Source of the DNA: Chromobacterium rhizoryzae
Lineage (GTDB): Bacteria; Pseudomonadota; Gammaproteobacteria; Burkholderiales; Chromobacteriaceae
Length of the DNA: 64,000 bases
Direction: 5' to 3'
Assembly: GCF_020544465.1 (NCBI RefSeq)
Contig: NZ_CP066126.1
Coordinates: 1,488,001 to 1,552,000 of the forward strand
Part shown: piece after piece, positions 15,814 through 23,529 of the stretch
Layout: every line of letters starts with the position of its first letter
Position numbering within the stretch: the first letter of the stretch is position 1
Made by a program: the position numbers and the translations under genes
Notes under the pieces: model-generated
What the model saw: the letters and a program-made list of their open reading frames with translations, nothing else
What the model was told of the DNA's origin: nothing
Database searches by the model: none

Positions 15814-17340
15814 ATGGCCATCATCCGTCAGGAAGACTTCGTGCAAAGCATTGCCGACGCCTTCCAGTTCATCAGCTATTACCATCCCAAAGACTATATC
15901 GACGCGCTGTACCAGGCGTATCTAAAGGAAGAGAGCCCGGCGGCCAAGGACGCCATGGCCCAGATCCTGATCAACAGCCGCATGTGCGCGGAAGGCAAGC
16001 GCCCGATCTGTCAGGATACCGGCATCGCCGTGGTGTTCCTGAAAGTGGGCATGAAGGTGCAGTGGGACGCCGAGTTGTCGGTGCAGGAGATGGTGAACGA
16101 AGGCGTGCGTCGCGCTTACCTGAACCCGGACAACAAGCTGCGCGCCTCGGTGCTGCTGGATCCGGCCGGCAAACGCCAGAACAGCAAGGACAATACCCCG
16201 GCGGTGGTGCATTTCGAGATCGTCGAAGGCGACGGCGTGGAAGTGACCTGTGCGGCCAAGGGCGGCGGCTCGGAGAACAAATCCAAGTTCTACGCGCTGA
16301 ATCCGTCCGACTCCATCGTGGACTGGGTGCTGAAGACCCTGCCCACCATGGGCGCCGGCTGGTGTCCGCCGGGCATTCTCGGCATCGGCATCGGCGGCAC
16401 GCCGGAAAAGGCGATGCTGCTGGCCAAGGAAAGCCTGATGAGCCATGTGGACATCCAGGACTTGAAGGCCAAGGCCGACAGCGGCGCGGAACTGAGCCGC
16501 GTGGAGCAACTGCGCCTGGAACTGTTTGAAAAGGTCAACGCGCTGGGCATCGGCGCCCAGGGCCTGGGCGGCCTGACCACGGTCTTGGACGTGAAGATTC
16601 TGGATTACCCCACCCACGCGGCCAGCCTGCCGGTGGCGATGATCCCCAACTGCGCGGCCACCCGCCACGTGCACTTCCACCTGGACGGCAGCGGCCCGGC
16701 TTCGCTGGAAGCGCCGTGCCTGGAAGACTGGCCGGACATCACTTACGACAACTCCAACGGCAAGCGCGTCAACCTGGACGCCATCACCCCGGAAGAGGTG
16801 CAAAGCTGGCAGCCGGGCGACGTGCTGCTGCTCAACGGCAAGATCCTCACCGGCCGCGACGCCGCGCACAAGCGCATGGTGGACATGCTGAACAAGGGCG
16901 AGAAGCTGCCGGTGGACTTCACCAACCGCTTCATCTACTACGTGGGCCCGGTGGATCCGGTGCGCGACGAAGTGGTGGGCCCGGCCGGCCCCACCACCGC
17001 CACCCGCATGGACAAGTTCACCCGCCAGATGCTGGAGCAGACCGGCCTTCTGGGCATGATAGGCAAGGCCGAGCGCGGTCCCACCGCGATCGAGGCGATC
17101 AAGGACAACAAGGCGGTCTATCTGATGGCCGTCGGCGGTTCCGCCTATCTGGTGTCCAAGGCGATCAAGGCGTCCAAGGTAGTGGCCTTCGAAGACCTGG
17201 GAATGGAAGCCATTTACGAGTTCGAGGTCAAGGACATGCCGGTGACGGTGGCGGTGGATTCCTGTGGATCCAGCGTGCATAACACTGGCCCGGCCGAGTG
17301 GCGCGTGAAGATAGGCAAGATTCCGGTCATCCCCGTCTGA
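15814..17340 (+). CDS. fumA: Fumarate hydratase, class I (iron-sulfur)
   Basis: A 508-residue, single-chain class I fumarase that interconverts fumarate and malate in the TCA cycle. The N-terminal half carries CQDTGIAVVF and GWCPPGILGIGIGGTPEKA, the middle carries NCAATRHVHFHLDGSGPA, and the C-terminal half carries GKILTGRDAAHKRM and GPTTATRMDKF. These include the three Cys expected to bind the oxygen-sensitive [4Fe-4S] cluster. ATG 15814 follows GGAG. Its TGA stop is the target site of a repeat element (17341-17482), followed by a terminator-like hairpin. Confidence 0.9.
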   Translation: MAIIRQEDFVQSIADAFQFISYYHPKDYIDALYQAYLKEESPAAKDAMAQILINSRMCAEGKRPICQDTGIAVVFLKVGMKVQWDAELSVQEMVNEGVRRAYLNPDNKLRASVLLDPAGKRQNSKDNTPAVVHFEIVEGDGVEVTCAAKGGGSENKSKFYALNPSDSIVDWVLKTLPTMGAGWCPPGILGIGIGGTPEKAMLLAKESLMSHVDIQDLKAKADSGAELSRVEQLRLELFEKVNALGIGAQGLGGLTTVLDVKILDYPTHAASLPVAMIPNCAATRHVHFHLDGSGPASLEAPCLEDWPDITYDNSNGKRVNLDAITPEEVQSWQPGDVLLLNGKILTGRDAAHKRMVDMLNKGEKLPVDFTNRFIYYVGPVDPVRDEVVGPAGPTTATRMDKFTRQMLEQTGLLGMIGKAERGPTAIEAIKDNKAVYLMAVGGSAYLVSKAIKASKVVAFEDLGMEAIYEFEVKDMPVTVAVDSCGSSVHNTGPAEWRVKIGKIPVIPV

Positions 17341-17482
17341 GAACCTGCCTACGATCTGCTGCGCATCGTGGAGCGTTACACGGTGAGTAGGACTTCGAAA
17401 TGCTCATGTACCGTGTGTACACTCCGCTTTCTCAGCCGCAACGCCTTGTCTCGCCTTAGCTCGCGAGATCGTAAACACGTTC
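17341..17482 (+). repeat. Family 1 MITE-like element, copy 6 (142 bp)
   Basis: Starts GAACCTGCCTACGATCT directly after the fumarase TGA and ends CGTAAACACGTTC directly before another TGA (17483-17485). The 3-bp duplication therefore contains the gene's stop codon. Confidence 0.92.
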
Positions 17483-17498
17483 TGAGTCCGCATGAAAG

Positions 17499-17524
17499 AA
17501 ACGGTCGCCTTCGGCGGCCGTTTT
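17499..17524 (+). terminator. Terminator-like hairpin after the fumarase gene
   Basis: AAACGGTCGCC pairs with GGCGGCCGTTT (one G-T pair) around a short loop and is followed by TTTTGGTTT. It lies downstream of the repeat, so the repeat is transcribed before termination. Confidence 0.6.
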
Positions 17525-17624
17525 GGTTTGCGCCGGCGGCGCCTGAAAACGGTTTGATCCAGACCAAGGTCGGGCGGCGAACCGTCGCCTATGCTCGGCG
17601 GCACACCCTTATTGTGCTGCCCGC

Positions 17625-19343
17625 ATGTTGACCGAGTTCTCATTGATCCTGACCTTGTTGCAGCAGATGTGCGTTTACCTGGTGATCGCCTATCTCTTGT
17701 CCAAGACGCCGCTGTTCATCCCGCTGACCCAGGTCACCATCCGCCTGCCGCACAAGCTGGTGTGCTATCTGGTGTTCTCGGTGTTCTGCGTGATGGGCAC
17801 TTATTTCGGCTTGCACATCGACGATTCCATCGCCAACACCCGCGCCACCGGCGCGGTGCTGGGCGGCATGTTGGGCGGGCCGTGGGTGGGGCTGGCAGTG
17901 GGTTTCACCGGCGGCCTGCATCGTTATTCGCTGGGCGGCGTCACCGCCGGCGCCTGCATGGCGTCCACCATGGCCGAAGGCCTGCTGGGCGGGCTGGTGC
18001 ACCGTTATTTCGTGCGGCGCGGCCAGTTGGGGCGGGTGTTCGACCCGCTGGCGGTGGCCGCGGTGGCGCTGCTGGCCGAATGCATGCAGATGTTGATCCT
18101 GCTGGCGGCGGTCAAGCCCTTCGCCGCCGCCGGGCATCTGGTGCGCAGCATCGCGCTGCCGATGATGATAGCCAACACCCTGGGCGCGGCCATGTTCATG
18201 CGCATCCTGCTGGACCGGCGCGCGCTGGCGGAGAAGTATTCCTCCGCCTTCTCCTCCAAGGCGCTGCAGATCGCCGCCCGCGCCGAGGGCGTGCTGCGCC
18301 ACGGCTTTGACCGCGATAACTGCATGACCATGGCGCGCATCCTGTACGAGGAACTGGGCGTGGGCGCGGTGGCGCTGACGGACCGTGAGCGGCTGCTGGC
18401 CTTCATCGGCGCCGGCGCCGACCACCATCTGGCGGGCACGCCGATCACCTCGCCGCTGACCCAGCGCGCCATCGCCGCCAACCAGGTGGTGTACGCCGAC
18501 GGCAACGAGACGCCTTACCGTTGCTCCATCAGCCCGGCTTGCAAGCTGGGCTCCTCGCTGGTGATCCCCTTGCGCGGCGAGGACGAGCGGGTGATCGGCA
18601 CCATCAAGCTGTACGAGACGCGCAACAAGCTGTTTTCCGGCATCAACCTGACCCTGGGCGAGGGCATTGCCCGGCTGCTGTCTAACCAGATCCTGCAAGG
18701 CAAGTACGAGCAGCAGAAACAGCTGCTGGCCCAAACCGAGATCAAGCTGCTGCACGCCCAGGTCAATCCGCATTTCCTGTTCAACGCGCTCAACACCCTG
18801 TCCGCGGTGATACGCCGTAACCCGGAGCATGCGCGCCAGCTGGTGCAATACCTGTCCACCTTTTTCCGCAAGAACCTGAAGCGCTCCAGCGAGATGGCCA
18901 CACTGGGCGACGAGATCGACCACGTCAGCGCCTATCTGCGCATCGAGGAGGCGCGCTTCGCCGGCCGGCTGCAGGTTGAGATAGCCGCGCCGGAGGCGGC
19001 GCGCCGCGCCGAACTGCCGGCGTTTTCCCTGCAACCGCTGGTGGAAAACGCGATCAAGCACGGCACCTCCCAGCTGCTGGAGCCGGGGCGCATCCGCATC
19101 TCCGCCCGCTGCGACGCGCAAGGCCTGCGGGTGACGGTGGAGGACAACGCCGGCCTCTACCACAAGCCGGAACAGAGCGACGGCCTGGGCATGTCCCTGG
19201 TGGACCGCCGCATCCGCGCCCGTTACGGCGAGGCCTACGGGGTGGCGGTGGATTGCGCCCCTGAGCTTTACACCCGGGTCAGCCTGCTGCTGCCCTGTCG
19301 TTGCCCGCAGGCGGACGCGCGCCGCGCCGGAGCGGCGACATGA
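17625..19343 (+). CDS. btsS: LytS/BtsS-type membrane sensor histidine kinase
   Basis: A 572-residue kinase. Residues 1-~195 form a 5TM-LYT membrane sensor with five or six hydrophobic helices and the Gly-rich GGMLGGPWVGLAVGFTGGLH. A GAF-like region follows (~215-340), then a short coiled linker, the His_kinase motif HAQVNPHFLFNALNTLSAVI and an ATPase end (VENAIKHG, DGLGMSLVDRRI). The response regulator follows with an ATGA overlap. With a CstA/BtsT transporter nearby, the pair resembles E. coli BtsSR (YehUT), which senses external pyruvate; that assignment is by context. Confidence 0.82.
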   Translation: MLTEFSLILTLLQQMCVYLVIAYLLSKTPLFIPLTQVTIRLPHKLVCYLVFSVFCVMGTYFGLHIDDSIANTRATGAVLGGMLGGPWVGLAVGFTGGLHRYSLGGVTAGACMASTMAEGLLGGLVHRYFVRRGQLGRVFDPLAVAAVALLAECMQMLILLAAVKPFAAAGHLVRSIALPMMIANTLGAAMFMRILLDRRALAEKYSSAFSSKALQIAARAEGVLRHGFDRDNCMTMARILYEELGVGAVALTDRERLLAFIGAGADHHLAGTPITSPLTQRAIAANQVVYADGNETPYRCSISPACKLGSSLVIPLRGEDERVIGTIKLYETRNKLFSGINLTLGEGIARLLSNQILQGKYEQQKQLLAQTEIKLLHAQVNPHFLFNALNTLSAVIRRNPEHARQLVQYLSTFFRKNLKRSSEMATLGDEIDHVSAYLRIEEARFAGRLQVEIAAPEAARRAELPAFSLQPLVENAIKHGTSQLLEPGRIRISARCDAQGLRVTVEDNAGLYHKPEQSDGLGMSLVDRRIRARYGEAYGVAVDCAPELYTRVSLLLPCRCPQADARRAGAAT

Positions 19344-20074
19344 GCGCGGCCGGCCTGCCCAGCGCGCTGCTGGTGGACGACGAACCGCTGGCGCGCGACG
19401 AATTGCGCCAGCTATTGCAGGCCGCCGGCGGACTGGACATCGTCGGCGAGTGCGGCAACGCGGTGGAGGCCATCGCCTTCATCCATCGCCGCAAGCCGGA
19501 CGTGGTGTTCCTGGACATCCAGATGCCGCGCATCAGCGGCCTGGAAATGCTGGCGATGCTGGACCCGGAGGCCATGCCGCAAGTGGTGTTCGTCACCGCT
19601 TACGACGCCTACGCGCTGCAGGCCTTTGAAGAACACGCCTGCGACTATCTGCTGAAGCCGGTGGACCCGGCGCGCTTGGCCAAGACCCTGGCGCGGCTGC
19701 GCCAGCGCGCCGCGTCGCCGCCGGCGGCGGTATGCGCCTTGGCGCCGCTCAGCCTGATTCCCTGCCAGGGCGTCAACCGCATCGTGCTGTGCCGCTTGGA
19801 AGAGGTGGCCTATGTCTGCTCCCGGCTCAGCGGCGTTTACGTGGTGGACGCCGCCGGCGTGGAGCGCTTCACCGAGCTGACGCTGCGCACGCTGGAAGAG
19901 CGCAGCGATCTGTTCCGCTGCCATCGGCAATACCTGGTGCGCTTGTCGGCGATCCGGGAAATCCTGTTCGGCGACAACGGCGTCGCCACCATCCATACGC
20001 TGGACGGCCACAGCCTGCCGGTCAGCCGCCGCTATCTGAAGCCCTTGAAGGACGCGCTGGGCATCGCGAGCTAG
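19340..20074 (+). CDS. btsR: LytTR-family response regulator (BtsR-like)
   Basis: A 244-residue regulator starting at the ATG that overlaps the kinase stop. The receiver domain has the acidic pair DDEP, phospho-Asp in VVFLDIQMP, T/S in VTAYDAYAL and K in LLKPVD. The C-terminal LytTR DNA-binding domain contains SRLSGVYVVDAAG, FTELTLRTLEER, FRCHRQYLVRLSAI and LPVSRRYLKPLK. It probably controls the CstA-like transporter gene located 1.4 kb downstream, as BtsR controls btsT in E. coli (inference). Confidence 0.84.
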   Translation: MSAAGLPSALLVDDEPLARDELRQLLQAAGGLDIVGECGNAVEAIAFIHRRKPDVVFLDIQMPRISGLEMLAMLDPEAMPQVVFVTAYDAYALQAFEEHACDYLLKPVDPARLAKTLARLRQRAASPPAAVCALAPLSLIPCQGVNRIVLCRLEEVAYVCSRLSGVYVVDAAGVERFTELTLRTLEERSDLFRCHRQYLVRLSAIREILFGDNGVATIHTLDGHSLPVSRRYLKPLKDALGIAS

Positions 20075-20145
20075 CGGCCGCCCGTCCAAATGCGCCGCGC
20101 ATCCCCCTCCGCTGTGCTAAACCTCAGTCCAGGGGGAGACATTCG

Positions 20146-20922
20146 ATGACAAAACAAATGCTGCTGTGCGCGGCCTGGGCGCTGGGCTGCGCGCCTGGCC
20201 TGCTTCATGCCTGCAACGGCACGGCAACCCAGGACAGCTCGCCGGACATCAACCGGCCGGATCTGCACGGCATCGCCGTGTTTCTGCCGCAATTGCTGGA
20301 GAACAACCAGAACAGCCCGTTCGCCGAACTGCTGCAAGTGGTGGCCAGACATTACAAGGAAGGCAAGATCAGTTTCAGCATAGAGCCGGTCAAGCGCGTC
20401 TATCTGGACGCCAGCGACAAGAACGCGGACTTCCGTTTTCCCATCATGAAGGTGAGGGAGGGCGCGGACGACGCCACGCCCTATCAGTTCACCAAGGAGA
20501 TGCTGGGCAAGGTGACCTTCGTGCTCTACACCCACAAGACCAAGCCGCTGGACAAAGAGGACGTGCTGCGCATGGCCAATCTGGCCAAATACAATATCGA
20601 GGCGCCGCCGGTGAACTGGGGCTTTCCCAGCAAGAGCGTGGTCAATCTGGAGCTATCGCTGAAAAAGCTGAATCTGGGCCGGGTGGACGGGGTGCTGTGG
20701 GCGCAGGAGGAGGCGGATTATCTGGTGCGAAAGTTCAAGCTGAACAATATCCGCCGCGCCCGTTTCGACGACTACCCGGACGTGCTCTTCCTCAACTGCA
20801 ACCGCCGCGGCGATTTCGTCCATCAGGCGCTGAACCGGGCCATCCGCGCCGCGCGCGCCAGCGGCGAACTGCAAAAAGCCTACGCCAAGGTGCATAAGCC
20901 CTATCAGGACTGGCAGCCCTGA
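20146..20922 (+). CDS. Periplasmic substrate-binding-like protein
   Basis: A 258-residue exported protein. The start is the ATG at 20146 after AGGGGGAG; the signal peptide (MTKQMLLCAAWALGCAPGLLHA) ends next to a Cys, but HAC is not a good lipobox. The body has features of small-molecule binding proteins of the SBP_bac_3 type (LPQLLENNQNSPFAELLQVV; GRVDGVLWAQEEADYLVRKF) but lacks a clear family signature. It lies between the BtsSR-like genes and the transporter, so an accessory sensing role is possible (inference). Its TGA stop marks the start of a tandem repeat array. Confidence 0.65.
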   Translation: MTKQMLLCAAWALGCAPGLLHACNGTATQDSSPDINRPDLHGIAVFLPQLLENNQNSPFAELLQVVARHYKEGKISFSIEPVKRVYLDASDKNADFRFPIMKVREGADDATPYQFTKEMLGKVTFVLYTHKTKPLDKEDVLRMANLAKYNIEAPPVNWGFPSKSVVNLELSLKKLNLGRVDGVLWAQEEADYLVRKFKLNNIRRARFDDYPDVLFLNCNRRGDFVHQALNRAIRAARASGELQKAYAKVHKPYQDWQP

Positions 20923-21062
20923 TAAGCTGTTCAAAGTCTGCTGCGCGTCGGCGATACGGCGTTAAAACCGGCTTCGAAATGCTCATGTACCATCTGTACA
21001 TTCCGCTTCCTCAGCCGGTTTCGCCTTGTCTCGCCCTAGCTCGCGAGACTTTGAACAGGCCC
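20923..21062 (+). repeat. Family 1 element, copy 7 (first of three in tandem)
   Basis: 140 bp, flanked by TGA on both sides. The left TGA (20920-20922) is the stop codon of the preceding gene. The inner sequence is nearly identical to copy 8. Confidence 0.9.
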
Positions 21063-21065
21063 TGA

Positions 21066-21205
21066 GGGCCTGTTTACGATCTGCTGCGCGTCGGCGATAC
21101 GGCGTTAAAACCGGCTTCGAAATGCTCATGTACCATCTGTACATTCCGCTTCCTCAGCCGGTTTCGCCTTGTCTCGCCCTAGCTCGCGAGACTTTGAACA
21201 GGCCC
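21066..21205 (+). repeat. Family 1 element, copy 8 (second of three in tandem)
   Basis: 140 bp, separated from copies 7 and 9 only by TGA triplets (21063-21065 and 21206-21208), giving a 143-bp period. The interior matches copy 7 almost base for base. Confidence 0.9.
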
Positions 21206-21208
21206 TGA

Positions 21209-21340
21209 GGGCTTGTTTACGATCTGCTGCGCGTCGGGGATACCGCGTTAAAACCGGCTTCGAAATGCTCATGTACCGTTTGACCATTCCGTTTTCTCAG
21301 CCGGTTTCGCCTTGTTCCGCTCAAGATCGTCAGCACATTC
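21209..21340 (+). repeat. Family 1 element, copy 9 (third of three in tandem, decayed)
   Basis: Starts GGGCTTGTTTACGATCT after a TGA and ends near GATCGTCAGCACATTC without a recognisable right flank. It has several substitutions and a short deletion compared with copies 7 and 8. Confidence 0.85.
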
Positions 21341-21466
21341 CGGGAACCGCTCGCCCCGCTCTGACCGCCGCTGGCGACGCCATGCGGCCGCTGAGCCGCT
21401 TTCCGCCCCACGGAGACCGCGCCCGCGCGTAAGTTCCGGGTGAGACTATCACCGGAGCTGACAAAA

Positions 21467-23275
21467 ATGGATCACGCATTGACCTTCGTGATCGCCACCC
21501 TTTGCATACTTGCCATTTGCTACCGCCTGTACGGGGTGTTCTTCACGCGCAAGGTATTGGGTGTCGATGATAGCGCCGTGACCCCGGCGCATGAGTTAAA
21601 GGACGGCAAGGATTATGTGCCCACCAGCAAGTGGGTGGCGTTTGGCGGCCACTTCGCCGCCATCGCGGCGGCCGGCCCGCTGGTGGGACCGGTGCTGGCC
21701 GCCCAGTACGGCTATCTGCCCAGCATGCTGTGGCTGCTGATAGGCTGTGTGATCGGCGGCGCGGTGCACGACACCGTGGTGTTGTTCGCCTCGATGAAGC
21801 ATCACGGCAAATCGCTGTCGGAAGTGGCCAAGACCGAGCTGGGCCCCTGGGCCGGCTGGTGCACCGGCCTGGCCATGCTGTTCATCATCACCATCACCAT
21901 GGCCGGCTTGTCCATGGTGGTGGTGCACGCGCTGGAGCGCAATCCCTGGGGCGCGTTCGCGGTGAGCATGACCATTCCCATCGCCATCGCCGTCGGCCTG
22001 TGGGAGCGCGTCACCGGCAGCATGAAGAACGCCAGCTATGTCGGCGTCGCCGCCATCATGGCCTGCGTGTTCGCCGGCCCCTACATCCAGGGCACCGCGC
22101 TGGGCGAGCTGCTGACGCTGAAGGCGTCCACCGTGTCCCTGCTGCTGCCCATCTACGCCTTCTTCGCCACTGCGCTGCCGGTGTGGATGCTGCTGACCCC
22201 GCGCGCCTGTCTGTCCAGCTTCATGAAGATCGGCGTGTTCGGTCTGTTGGTGGTGGGCGTGGTGTTCATCAACCCGCAAATCCAGTTCCCGGCCGTCACC
22301 CAGTTCATCCATGGCGGCGGCCCGGTGCTGGCCGGCCCGGTATGGCCGTTCATCTCCATCACCATCGCCTGCGGCGCGATTTCCGGCTTCCACGCCTTCA
22401 TCGGCTCCGGCACCACGCCCAAGCAGATAGACCGCTGGAGCGACATCCTGCCGGTGGGCTTCGGCGCGATGCTGGCCGAATGCGTGGTGGGAGTGATGGC
22501 CTTGATCGCCGCCACCGCCTTGCACCCGGCGGATTACTTCGCCATCAACTCCGCGCCGGACACCTTCGCCAAGCTGGGCATGCAGGTGGTGAACCTGCCG
22601 CAGCTGTCCCAGGAGATCGGCCTGGACCTGTACGGCCGCACCGGCGGCGCGGTGACGCTGGCGGTGGGCATGGCGGACATCTTCACCCGCATTCCCTGGT
22701 TCCATAATCTGGCGTCCTATTTCTTCCAGTTCATGGTGATGTTCGAAGCGGTGTTCATCCTCACCGCCATCGATTCCGGCACCCGCGTCGCCCGTTATCT
22801 GATCCAGGACTTCGTCGGCGACGCCTGGGCGCCGCTCAAGCGCACCGATTGGATGCCCGGCGCCATCGGCGCTTCGGTGGTGGCCTGCCTGCTGTGGGGC
22901 TATCTGCTGAACTCCGGCGACATCAATTCGGTGTGGGCGCTGTTTGGCGTGTCCAATCAGCTGATGGCGTCCATCGGCCTGATCATCGGCGCCACCATCA
23001 TCCTGCGGCTGTCGCACAATCGCGCCTACATGATGACCTGCCTGCTGCCGCTGGCTTATCTCTACGTCACCGTCAATTACGCCGGTTACTGGATGATCAA
23101 GCACGTTTACCTGAACCCGGCGGCCAAGGGCTACAACCTGTTCAACGCCGCTATCTCCATCGCCATGCTGGCGCTGGGCTTGGTGATCCTGCTGTCCGCC
23201 TGCCGCAAGTGGATGGAGCTGCTGGCGCGGCCGGCGCCGGATGCGCGGCGCGAACTGGCCGCCACGGAGGCTTGA
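21467..23275 (+). CDS. cstA: CstA/BtsT-family transporter (pyruvate or peptide uptake)
   Basis: A 602-residue inner-membrane protein with about 15-18 hydrophobic segments. It has CstA-family motifs: the GVDDSAVTPAHELKDGKDYVPT opening (seen as two short blocks), HFAAIAAAGPLVGPVLAAQ, GGAVHDTVVLFASMKH and SGFHAFIGSGTTPKQI. The start is the ATG at 21467 behind GGAG rather than the longer GTG start. E. coli CstA and BtsT (YjiY) take up pyruvate. Presence of BtsSR-like genes upstream supports pyruvate here. A strong terminator follows at 23306-23332. Confidence 0.87.
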   Translation: MDHALTFVIATLCILAICYRLYGVFFTRKVLGVDDSAVTPAHELKDGKDYVPTSKWVAFGGHFAAIAAAGPLVGPVLAAQYGYLPSMLWLLIGCVIGGAVHDTVVLFASMKHHGKSLSEVAKTELGPWAGWCTGLAMLFIITITMAGLSMVVVHALERNPWGAFAVSMTIPIAIAVGLWERVTGSMKNASYVGVAAIMACVFAGPYIQGTALGELLTLKASTVSLLLPIYAFFATALPVWMLLTPRACLSSFMKIGVFGLLVVGVVFINPQIQFPAVTQFIHGGGPVLAGPVWPFISITIACGAISGFHAFIGSGTTPKQIDRWSDILPVGFGAMLAECVVGVMALIAATALHPADYFAINSAPDTFAKLGMQVVNLPQLSQEIGLDLYGRTGGAVTLAVGMADIFTRIPWFHNLASYFFQFMVMFEAVFILTAIDSGTRVARYLIQDFVGDAWAPLKRTDWMPGAIGASVVACLLWGYLLNSGDINSVWALFGVSNQLMASIGLIIGATIILRLSHNRAYMMTCLLPLAYLYVTVNYAGYWMIKHVYLNPAAKGYNLFNAAISIAMLALGLVILLSACRKWMELLARPAPDARRELAATEA

Positions 23276-23305
23276 GCCGCTTGATTAAAATTGGGGTAAG
23301 ACTTG

Positions 23306-23332
23306 GCCCGCTGGAAACAGCGGGCTTTTTTT
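23306..23332 (+). terminator. Rho-independent terminator of the CstA-like gene
   Basis: GCCCGCTG-GAAA-CAGCGGGC is a perfect 8-bp stem with a GNRA tetraloop followed by seven T. It lies 30 bases after the stop codon. Confidence 0.93.
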
Positions 23333-23347
23333 GCGCCAGGGCTGTGA

Positions 23348-23489
23348 GAGTCTGTTTAGGTTCTTGCGAGCAAGAGCGAGACAAGGCGTTGCGGCTGAAG
23401 AAGCGGAATGTACATACGGTACATGAGCATTTTGAAGCGGTACTCACCGTGTAACGCTCCACGACGCGCAGCAGATCGTAAACAGGCCC
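23348..23489 (-). repeat. Family 1 MITE-like element, copy 10 (142 bp)
   Basis: Left end GAGTCTGTTTAGG, right end CAGATCGTAAACAGGCCC, with TGA on both sides (23345-23347 and 23490-23492). It fills the gap between the cstA terminator and the toxin gene's hairpin. Confidence 0.88.
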
Positions 23490-23520
23490 TGAGAAAGCCG
23501 GAGGGCGCTTTCCCAGGGCC
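23485..23520 (-). terminator. Hairpin after the exotoxin gene
   Basis: A 14-bp stem (GGCCCTGAGAAAGC with GCTTTCCCAGGGCC) and 8-base loop lie 9 bases after the toxin stop. The one imperfect pair becomes a G-U on the minus strand, so it suits the toxin transcript. No T-run follows, because the sequence passes into the repeat. Confidence 0.5.
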
Positions 23521-23529
23521 TGATGGTGG

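Noticed and set aside
20923..21340. Tandem direct repeats that could be taken for a CRISPR array
   Set aside because: The repeated unit is 140 bp with only TGA between copies; there are no unique spacers and no cas genes.
21353..21380. BtsR-like box (ACCGCTCG ... ACCGCCGC) before the CstA-like gene
   Set aside because: The two halves are 18 bases apart start to start, rather than the two helical turns I would expect, and the second half matches poorly.
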